Shown piece after piece: positions 1-5,835 of a stretch of 15,959 nt of DNA. The DNA is from CAZIOH01 sp964540815. Its GTDB lineage: Bacteria > Myxococcota_A > Polyangia > Fen-1088. Positions within the stretch are counted from its first letter, which is position 1. Every line of letters starts with the position of its first letter. The DNA is taken from NCBI GenBank assembly GCA_964540815.1, contig CAZIOH010000122.1, forward strand, positions 1 to 15,959, in the 5' to 3' direction. Below the pieces are notes generated by a model. It saw only the letters and a list, made by a program, of their open reading frames with translations, was not told the origin of the DNA and searched no databases. The translations under genes were made by a program, and so were the position numbers.

Positions 1-184
1 TGGCCCAGTCCGTCACGCCGCTCAGCATTCCGTAGGGCCACACCAGGATGAAGAGGCGCTTGATCCCGCTGCCCGCACACGCCGCATCGGCCGTATCGGA
101 CTCGAGCAGCGGCAGCAGGGCCGCACCCGCGCCCACCGTCCTCAAGAATCGACGCCGTGAATACTGGGTCTCGTGCCTCATCAT
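1..184 (-). CDS. DUF1552-like Tat-exported protein, N-terminus only
   Basis: This is the first 61 codons of a gene that runs off the left edge of the window. The protein begins MMRHETQYSRRRFLRTVGAG: residues 9-15 (SRRRFLR) match the Tat consensus S-R-R-x-F-L-K almost exactly, and a short hydrophobic stretch (AGAALLPLL) follows. After the signal comes KRLFILVWPYGMLSGVTDW, which aligns with the RRFMAWFAPNGMNMMDW segment of the full DUF1552 protein at 3021-4457, so this is probably a second, diverged member. The start at 184 is supported by a GGAGGAG ribosome site 10 bases upstream; ATG at 181 is equally possible. It diverges from the lipoprotein operon beginning at 357, across 172 bases in which I could not identify a convincing promoter. 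The function of DUF1552 proteins is not established. With only the N-terminus visible, the Tat call is firm and the family call moderate. Confidence 0.75.
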   Translation of the reverse strand, partial: MMRHETQYSRRRFLRTVGAGAALLPLLESDTADAACAGSGIKRLFILVWPYGMLSGVTDWA

Positions 185-194
185 CGGCCGCGCT

Positions 195-201
195 CTCCTC
201 C
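195..201 (-). promoter_or_regulatory. Ribosome binding site of the truncated DUF1552-like gene
   Basis: Read on the minus strand this is GGAGGAG, a near-perfect Shine-Dalgarno sequence 10 bases before the ATG at 184 and 13 before the ATG at 181. It fixes the start region of the leftward gene and favours the first ATG. Confidence 0.7.
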
Positions 202-356
202 AGGCAGCTCGTCGGGTCGTCGAACTGCACAGTCCTCAGATCAGGGGATGGATACCGTCTGCCTTCACTGTGAGCCATTGCAAGCTTTCAACCCTCTAAC
301 GATGCCAGCGCCCTGTCCGTGTCCGAACGAGCGATCACCAGGTAAGGGTGGGGAGG

Positions 357-1949
357 ATGAACCCGGTGTATCGTCGATCACTCGTGAGGATGCCCCGCCC
401 ACAGCTGTGTCTTCCCGTGGTGGTCCTCGGTGTCGTCGCCGGGTGTGACTCGACGAGGCGGCTCGACAACCGAAACGCGGATGCTGCGGCGGGCGGATCG
501 CCGTGGGCCATGGGAGTGGACGCGCAGGGAGACGAGGTGTCGCCGGCGCAGGACGCTCCCGATCTCGGTCCCTCCGCCGCGGCGGCGGGAGGCGCTGCCG
601 CCGCGATCGGGACCGGCGGCGCGAATGCGAGCGTCGGGGGCCAGAGCGGCGACGGTGTCGGCGCTGGCGCGGGCGCGGGCGGCGGCGCGGGGATGAGCGC
701 CACCGGCGGTACGGCGGGTGCGGGTCCTGGCGGCGGTGGTTCGACGGCGGGAGCCTCCGGATCCGCAGGTTCGACGGGGCTCGCGACCCAATGCGGCGCG
801 AAGACGGCATCATCCTGCTTCGAGCCGTGCGGCGGTGATCTCTCGGGGAACTGGGTTCTCGAGGATTCGTGCTTTGGAGCGGCATCGACCAGCAACGGGG
901 TCTGCCAGACGGTGATCTCCGGAACTTCCACCAAGAGCAGCCTCCTCCTCACCGCTTCGGTCGCAGGTGAGCTCGCGGTCTATGGAACAGAGAGCTGGTC
1001 CATCTCGGCCACGATGTCGCTCGGCTGTCGTGGGCTTGCCTCCCCGGACCTCTGCTCCTCCGCGTCCTTGCTGTCCGATGCCCTCCTGTTCTCCTACACG
1101 CAACCCATGTCGTGTTCGCCCAACAGCTGCGGTGCCTGTGACTGCGAGGCGCGCGACGTGAATGGGACGATCGCGTTTCCGCTGGCTCGGGCCGTCGACC
1201 CGCTGCTGGTGAGCTTCCTGCGGACTGGCCCTTTCACCTTTCCATATTGCGTCATGGGCGACGTGCTGTGGATTGGCGGCACCGCGCAGGATGGAACGCC
1301 CAAGGTGTCCTACAAGTTCCGCAAGCACAGTTGCCAGGGCACGACGACCCCTTGCGCGCAGCGCACCCTCGCCGAGTGCGAGCTCGGTCAGGGATGCAGC
1401 CGGGGGGTTTGCACCAACGCCAGGCCGGGCACGGCGACCGCCTGTGGAGACGTCACCTCTTCGGACGGTTGCTTGCCGGAGCAGGGTTGCCTCTGGAATC
1501 CGAACGTGTGCGTGGGCACCGCGGACGTCTCGTGCGATCCCACGGTCTGCGGGACCAGACCCGGCTGTACCTGGGGAGCCCCCATGCAAAGATGCACGGG
1601 GACCTCGGATTGTGCGTACCGGCTCGCGGACGAATGCGTCGGAGCCGGCCTCGCCGCGGGCTGCTCGCTTCACGTGTGCCAGCCCCCGTTCGGCACCACG
1701 GTCGATCAGGCCGACTGTCGCCTGCTCCTGACTGCGGCCGACTGTGCCAAGGCCCCGGGGTGCGTCGCCCACCCTCGGTCCACCCTCTCTCCGTGCACCG
1801 GTCAGACGTTGTGTTCCGCGCAGACCAGCACGGGCACATGCGATCTGCTGTCCTGCTCTTCGCAAGCCTGCACGGGCACGTCGACGCCCTGTTCGCAGGT
1901 TCCAGTGCCCAGTTGCGCGAGCGTACCCGGCTGCCAGGTCTCATGGTGA
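357..1949 (+). CDS. Cysteine-rich lipoprotein with long Gly/Ala linker
   Basis: A 530-residue predicted lipoprotein; I do not recognise a named family. The N-terminus has basic residues, a hydrophobic run and a lipobox (VVAGC) with lipidated Cys30. Residues 43-142 are a Gly/Ala/Ser-rich linker that would hold the rest away from the membrane. Residues 146-327 form a central domain starting with CGGDLSGNW and ending YKFRKHSC. Residues 333-530 hold about seven degenerate modules of the form C-x(5-9)-C-x(3-6)-GC-x(n)-C, several ending CTG, so extensive disulfides are expected outside the cytoplasm. ATG 357 was chosen because AAGGG lies 8-12 bases upstream; in-frame GTG 348 and ATG 390 also leave a usable signal. 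The stop is 4 bases before the next lipoprotein start, so the two are probably co-translated. Role unknown; surface binding or structure is a guess. Confidence 0.85.
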   Translation: MNPVYRRSLVRMPRPQLCLPVVVLGVVAGCDSTRRLDNRNADAAAGGSPWAMGVDAQGDEVSPAQDAPDLGPSAAAAGGAAAAIGTGGANASVGGQSGDGVGAGAGAGGGAGMSATGGTAGAGPGGGGSTAGASGSAGSTGLATQCGAKTASSCFEPCGGDLSGNWVLEDSCFGAASTSNGVCQTVISGTSTKSSLLLTASVAGELAVYGTESWSISATMSLGCRGLASPDLCSSASLLSDALLFSYTQPMSCSPNSCGACDCEARDVNGTIAFPLARAVDPLLVSFLRTGPFTFPYCVMGDVLWIGGTAQDGTPKVSYKFRKHSCQGTTTPCAQRTLAECELGQGCSRGVCTNARPGTATACGDVTSSDGCLPEQGCLWNPNVCVGTADVSCDPTVCGTRPGCTWGAPMQRCTGTSDCAYRLADECVGAGLAAGCSLHVCQPPFGTTVDQADCRLLLTAADCAKAPGCVAHPRSTLSPCTGQTLCSAQTSTGTCDLLSCSSQACTGTSTPCSQVPVPSCASVPGCQVSW

Positions 1950-1953
1950 GGTC

Positions 1954-2955
1954 ATGGTGAACAGTCCCGCAGTGAAAGGTCTCCGCCCGATTCACACGAT
2001 GGCGATCGGGTGCGCCTTGCTCCTGTTCATCGCGTGCAGCGGCTCCTCGAAGGCGCCCCTCTCGGGCGGAGCTGGCGGCTCGCGGGGCGGTGGGGGCAGC
2101 ACCACCCCGACAGCCGATGGGGGAAGCCCGTCGGTTGGCAGCGGCGGCGGCGGCACGGCACAGACCGGCAACATCGGTTCCGCCGGCGGAGGTCGCTCCG
2201 GCTCAGCCGCCGGAGGTTCGGCCGGCACCGTCGGATCCGGCAGCCCCGGCTCCGGCGGACGCGACAGCGCCAGCTCCGCCGGCGCACCCGGATCGAGCGG
2301 TTCGACGGGAACCGCCGGGGGCTCGGCCTCGGGCGGCGCGAATGCTTCGGGCGGCGGGGGCATTGGCGGCGACACCCTGGCGCTCGGTATGCAACAGTGC
2401 GTCCAGCTCGCGACGAGCGCGTGCATGGACACTGCGGGCTGCATCAGGACCAATCCGGCTACGAATTGCGTCAAGGAGCTCGCGCTGGAGCTCGGCTGCG
2501 GCCAGTCGAGCCCGCTCGACTTCGGGGCCTGTCTGCAGGACACGCAGGCCGCCGCGCTGACCTGCGGTGGCCTGTTCCCCGACGGCAACCTGACCTTGCC
2601 GAGCGCCTGCTTTCCCCCCATCCAGGCGACGCCACTCAGCGAGGCCCAGAGCAAGTGCTACGACCTCGTCGACTTGCTCTGCACCCGGAGCCTCACCTGC
2701 TCCGGAACGCCCGTGACCAGCGCCGGCGTCCAGAGCTGCGAGGACGATGTCACCACGAGCTGGGACCCGACCACCGGCCTGTTTGGCGGGATCCCCTGCC
2801 TCCTGGCATCGTCGGTGGGGCCGGGATACGCGCAGTGCGCCGCCGCCATCCCGACCGCGGCATGTGTCAACCCGGGCGCGGGCGGGGGTGGTGGCTCCGG
2901 CTCGCCCATGACCACGGCGCCCGCGTGCGCCACCGCGATCGTGTTCGCGCCGTAG
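1954..2955 (+). CDS. Lipoprotein with duplicated cysteine domain
   Basis: A 333-residue predicted lipoprotein of unrecognised family. After the signal (hydrophobic AIGCALLLFIAC) the lipid-accepting residue is probably Cys28; the lipobox FIAC has an unusual Phe at -3. Residues 38-139 are a Gly/Ser/Ala linker like that of the preceding gene. The remainder has 15 cysteines in two related halves: C149-x7-C157-x5-C163 and C235-x7-C243-x5-C249 have identical spacing, and later cysteines roughly correspond. This suggests a duplicated disulfide-bonded fold. A short second Gly-rich run (307-317) lies near the C-terminus. The open frame continues upstream to 1744, but it overlaps the preceding gene there and only ATG 1954 (or ATG 1999) gives a signal peptide. 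GGTGAGG just upstream, overlapping the previous stop, suggests translational coupling. Probable partner of the DUF1552 protein downstream. Confidence 0.85.
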   Translation: MVNSPAVKGLRPIHTMAIGCALLLFIACSGSSKAPLSGGAGGSRGGGGSTTPTADGGSPSVGSGGGGTAQTGNIGSAGGGRSGSAAGGSAGTVGSGSPGSGGRDSASSAGAPGSSGSTGTAGGSASGGANASGGGGIGGDTLALGMQQCVQLATSACMDTAGCIRTNPATNCVKELALELGCGQSSPLDFGACLQDTQAAALTCGGLFPDGNLTLPSACFPPIQATPLSEAQSKCYDLVDLLCTRSLTCSGTPVTSAGVQSCEDDVTTSWDPTTGLFGGIPCLLASSVGPGYAQCAAAIPTAACVNPGAGGGGGSGSPMTTAPACATAIVFAP

Positions 2956-2980
2956 CCTGGCGGTCGCCACCCCCGCAAGC

Positions 2981-3006
2981 CAACCGAGACGGTCAACCGA
3001 GATGGT
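2981..3006 (+). repeat. 13-bp tandem repeat before the DUF1552 start
   Basis: Two adjacent copies, CAACCGAGACGGT and CAACCGAGATGGT, differ at one base. A third, degraded copy (3007-3019) matches about 9 of 13 positions and contains the ribosome site and the ATG at 3015. The array fills much of the 65-base gap between lipoprotein and DUF1552 gene, so copy number could alter translation initiation of the latter. The regulatory role is inference. Confidence 0.7.
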
Positions 3007-3020
3007 CCACGGAGATGAAC

Positions 3021-4457
3021 ATGAGCTCGCAACAGTCGCGTAGGTTGTTCCTGGCCGGGGCTGGCGTGACGCTCTCGTTGCCGTTCCTGCCGTCGGCGCT
3101 GTGGTCGCGACGGGCGGGCGCCGCCACGTGCAAGCCGCCCCGGCGCTTCATGGCCTGGTTCGCCCCGAACGGCATGAACATGATGGACTGGACGCCCACC
3201 ACGACCGGAACCACCTGGGACCTGACGCCGATCCTGAGGCCGCTCGGTCCCATCCGGAAGAAGATCCTGATCGTCACCGGCCTCGACAACCAGGACCTCG
3301 CCGTGCCTGGGTATCCGCCGGGCGATGCCGGCGCAGGAACGGGCTGCTTCCTCAACATGATCCCGGTCTTCGGGCACGAGACCGATCCCAACCGGACCAG
3401 CCTGGATCAGGCCCTCTTGCCGGTGCTGAATGGCCCGGACTGCGCCATGCCCCTGCTCCCCTCGCTCCAGATCGGCATCCAGGGTGACAATGGCCTGTGC
3501 GATCGCGCGGACTGCTCCTTCTCGCGGAGCATCTCCTGGAATCGGGGGGTCTCGCTGCCCAACATCTGGGATCCGCAGATCTGCTTCGATCGCATGTTCG
3601 CCAGCGGCGATCCCGCCGTCGCCGCCTCGGCCGCGCGGGCGGCGCAGCGCAAGAGCATCCTCGATTCCGTGCTGGCACAGTCGAACGCCTTGGCCCTCAC
3701 CCTCAGCCCAGCCGACCGCGCCCTGCTGGATCAGCACACCACGCGCATCCGCAACCTCGAGACCCGCCTGCAAAGGCTCGGCAAGAGCAGCCCGACGCCG
3801 ACGACCAACGTGCCCGGCACGACCTGCTCCACACCCGCGCGGCCCGACATGTCTCCGCCGATGAACTTCGACCGCGGCATCACGCCGCCCGACATCCTTC
3901 AGGGGCACATGGCCCTCTTCCTCGACCTGATGGCGGTGGCCTTCCAGTGTGACATCACGCGCGCCATCACCTTCATGATCGGCAACGGAAGCAGCAACAA
4001 CGAATACTCGTTCCTGGTCGGCGGCTCGGCACCCCATCACGCCGTATCGAACCACGGTGGCGACGCCACCAAGCTCGCCGAGCTGACCAGGATCGACACC
4101 TGGGAGATCTTTCAGGCCTCCGCCCTGCTTCAGAGGCTCGACAACATGGTGGAGTCCGACGGCCAGTCGGTGCTCGATCACACGACGTTCTATCTGAGCA
4201 GCGACGTCGCGGACGGGCAGACCCACGACCACTGGGACATGCCGGTGCTGATCGCCGGGGGTGCGAGCGGCGGCCTGAAGATCGACGGACGCCACATCAA
4301 CTACACCCCGCAGCTCACGTTCCCCCGTCCGCTGGTCGGACTTCGCAGCAACGTCCAGCTCGGGCGTGTGTTCATCTCCATGCTCCAGGCCCACGGGATC
4401 ATGCAGGACACCTTCGGCCTCGCGACGGGTGGCCCCCTGCCGGAGTTGATGCCCTGA
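3021..4457 (+). CDS. DUF1552 family Tat-exported protein
   Basis: A complete 478-residue DUF1552 protein. SRRLFLAG (residues 6-13) is a Tat motif with the twin arginines at 7-8, followed by a hydrophobic segment (VTLSLPFLPSALW). Family hallmarks in order: FMAWFAPNGMNMMDWTP (43-59), LRPLGPIRKKILIVTGLDN (72-90), SISWN (170-174), the helical CFDRMFASGDP region (188-198), MALFLDLMAVAFQCDITRA (297-315), HHAVSNHGGD (339-348), and DVADGQTHDHWDMPVLIAGG (395-414). The His/Asp clusters at 339-348 and 395-406 could bind a metal, as in alkaline-phosphatase-like relatives; that is inference. ATG 3021 was preferred to ATG 3015 because GGAG lies 6 bases before 3021 but abuts 3015. DUF1552 genes often accompany DUF1592/DUF1588/DUF1585 genes; here the visible neighbours are two lipoproteins and a divergent second DUF1552-like gene. 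Folding before Tat export suggests a cofactor. Substrate unknown. Confidence 0.92.
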   Translation: MSSQQSRRLFLAGAGVTLSLPFLPSALWSRRAGAATCKPPRRFMAWFAPNGMNMMDWTPTTTGTTWDLTPILRPLGPIRKKILIVTGLDNQDLAVPGYPPGDAGAGTGCFLNMIPVFGHETDPNRTSLDQALLPVLNGPDCAMPLLPSLQIGIQGDNGLCDRADCSFSRSISWNRGVSLPNIWDPQICFDRMFASGDPAVAASAARAAQRKSILDSVLAQSNALALTLSPADRALLDQHTTRIRNLETRLQRLGKSSPTPTTNVPGTTCSTPARPDMSPPMNFDRGITPPDILQGHMALFLDLMAVAFQCDITRAITFMIGNGSSNNEYSFLVGGSAPHHAVSNHGGDATKLAELTRIDTWEIFQASALLQRLDNMVESDGQSVLDHTTFYLSSDVADGQTHDHWDMPVLIAGGASGGLKIDGRHINYTPQLTFPRPLVGLRSNVQLGRVFISMLQAHGIMQDTFGLATGGPLPELMP

Positions 4458-4467
4458 GGACGCTGGC

Positions 4468-4496
4468 GAGGTCGGGTCGAAGATCGACCCGGCCTC
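4468..4496. terminator. Bidirectional terminator-like hairpin between convergent genes
   Basis: A 12-base arm (GAGGTCGGGTCG) pairs with CGACCCGGCCTC across a 5-base loop (AAGAT), with one G-U wobble in the + strand transcript. It lies 10 bases past the DUF1552 stop and overlaps the stop codon of the convergent ATP-grasp gene. There is no clear U-run, so it may block read-through from either side without being a classical intrinsic terminator. Confidence 0.6.
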
Positions 4497-5520
4497 AGGC
4501 GCCGGAGCGCCGCATGCGCCGCACGATGGCCATCTCGGCGATCTTCTCCAGCAGATCGGGGTAGGGATAGCCCGCCTCCTCGGCGGCCCAGGCCAGGTCC
4601 TCGCCGTCGGCCAGGTAGGGATTGGGGTTGGCCTCGACCACGTAGATGGCGTCGTCGTGGGCCAGGCGCACGTCGATGCGCCCGTAGTCGCGCAGGCCGG
4701 CCGCCTTGTAGGTGCGCACCGCCACGTCCGACAGGCGCTGGACCAGGCTCTTCGACAGATCCACGGCCACCATGTTCTCGATGCCCCGGCTCTGGCGGTA
4801 CTTGACGCTCCACTTGGCCTTGAAGGTGGCGATCCGCCCTTCCACGTTGGGTTCGTTCTTGAAGACCATCTCGATGGGCGGCAGCGCCCGGGGGCGCTCG
4901 TTGCCGATCACCCCGACGTAGAGCTCCCGGCCCTCGATGAACTCCTCGACGATGGCATCGGTGCCGATCTTGTCGTGGATGAAGAGGATCCGGTTGGTGA
5001 GCGCGTCGTCGTCGCGCACCACCGACGACTGGGCGATCCCCACCGAGGCGTCCTCGTTGAGGGGCTTGACGATCAGCGGGAAGCGCAGATCGCTCGGGCG
5101 CTGGATGGGCTGGCCCATGGGACAGACCATGAAGTGCGGGATCAAGATCCCGTGGTAGGCGAGCACCTTCTTGGTGAGGGCCTTGTCGCGCGCCAGGATC
5201 AACCCCTCCGACGAGGCGCCGGTGTAGGCGATCCCCAGCATGTCCATGATGGAGGTGACGGTGTAGTCGAGGGCCGAGTCTCCCCTGAAGCGCTCGGAGA
5301 GGTTGAAGACCACGTCGCAGGGGGAAGCCCGCAGCCCCGCCACCAGCTGATCGATGTCGTCCTTGAACCCCAGGCACCGCACCTCGTGGCCCCGCGCGAT
5401 GAGCCCACGGGCCACGTCGAACTCGGCCTCCTCGTTGGCCTCGATGGCCTTGGTGAAATCCTGGTTGGCCGGCGGGGCAACGTCCGTATCGAACAGAACC
5501 ACCACGCGCGCCTTCTTCAT
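4495..5520 (-). CDS. ATP-grasp ligase, D-Ala-D-Ala ligase-like
   Basis: A 341-residue cytoplasmic ATP-grasp enzyme, expected to join a carboxylate to an amine through an acyl-phosphate. Visible landmarks: FNLSE (72-76) and YTGASSEGLILARDKALTK (99-117), both typical of the D-Ala-D-Ala ligase fold; FPLIVKPLNEDASVGI (147-162) with ATP-binding Lys152; VEEFIEGRELYVGVIG (191-206); and DYGRIDVRL...VVEANPNP (279-301), supplying probable metal ligands Asp283, Glu297 and Asn299. The terminal motif differs from true Ddl, where it usually reads N-T-x-P-G, so D-Ala-D-Ala synthesis should not be assumed. No Mur or other peptidoglycan gene is adjacent; the gene stands alone, convergent to DUF1552 and divergent from prfC. 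The start MKKARVVVLF is natural for the fold, although the ribosome site (GGATCGG) is weak. The substrate could be a peptide or amino acid. Confidence 0.87.
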   Translation of the reverse strand: MKKARVVVLFDTDVAPPANQDFTKAIEANEEAEFDVARGLIARGHEVRCLGFKDDIDQLVAGLRASPCDVVFNLSERFRGDSALDYTVTSIMDMLGIAYTGASSEGLILARDKALTKKVLAYHGILIPHFMVCPMGQPIQRPSDLRFPLIVKPLNEDASVGIAQSSVVRDDDALTNRILFIHDKIGTDAIVEEFIEGRELYVGVIGNERPRALPPIEMVFKNEPNVEGRIATFKAKWSVKYRQSRGIENMVAVDLSKSLVQRLSDVAVRTYKAAGLRDYGRIDVRLAHDDAIYVVEANPNPYLADGEDLAWAAEEAGYPYPDLLEKIAEMAIVRRMRRSGA

Positions 5521-5835
5521 CGACCGATCCGCAGGGATTGATTCATTGGTTCACACGCAGCGCGCGAGCCTGACTCGACGGTGATCCAAACTGCACACTG
5601 CGCGTTGCACCCTGGACGAATCGGCGTTCGACCGTCGTTCTTGAGCGCGGTCCGCGCGCGGAGGCCAAACCAGGTTGTCACGGCTCACTGCACATCTCTC
5701 GCAATCTACGCCGCACCCCGGGCCTTGTCGACCGTCTCCGACAGAGGGCTCTCGCAGATCTCCTGGATGACCCTTTGGTGGCCCTGGGCCTCTCAACCGA
5801 CCGGCATTGGTGCTAATGTTCGCGCCCGCTTCATC
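5521..5835. other. Divergent intergenic region, ATP-grasp / prfC
   Basis: These 315 bases separate two divergent genes. The prfC frame stays open back to 5581, but the extra 85 codons encode no recognisable domain and precede the normal RF3 start, so they are probably not translated. The only promoter-like element I can defend is the extended -10 just before prfC. No tRNA, small ORF with a good ribosome site, or repeat was found. Nothing convincing was seen as a promoter for the leftward gene. Confidence 0.6.
5811..5819 (+). promoter_or_regulatory. Extended -10 promoter candidate for prfC
   Basis: TGCTAATGT fits the extended -10 pattern TGn-TATAAT with TAATGT as the hexamer (5814-5819). No good -35 hexamer lies 16-18 bases upstream, which is tolerable for extended -10 promoters. 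Transcription would start near 5825-5827, leaving only about 10 leader bases before ATG 5836. That agrees with the absence of a Shine-Dalgarno sequence there. Confidence 0.4.

Noticed and set aside
185..356. Promoter-like hexamers (TTGCAA, TTGAAA) between the divergent envelope genes
   Set aside because: No partner -10 hexamer at 16-18 bases was found on either strand, so no promoter is claimed, although one must exist nearby.
810..1865. 351-codon antisense frame in the first lipoprotein gene
   Set aside because: The plus strand has a signal peptide, lipobox and repeated cysteine modules; the antisense product has none of these and is Arg/Gly-rich.
2010..3014. Upstream extension of the DUF1552 frame through the second lipoprotein gene
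   Set aside because: The extension is Arg-rich frame-shadow sequence and would bury the Tat signal in the middle of the protein.
2658..4394. 578-codon open frame antisense to the DUF1552 gene
   Set aside because: It mirrors a confidently identified gene, has composition typical of the reverse frame of high-GC coding DNA, and shows no domain or ribosome site.
5581..5835. 85-codon N-terminal extension of prfC
   Set aside because: It lies outside the conserved RF3 family start, has no motif, and a promoter-like element sits within it just before ATG 5836.
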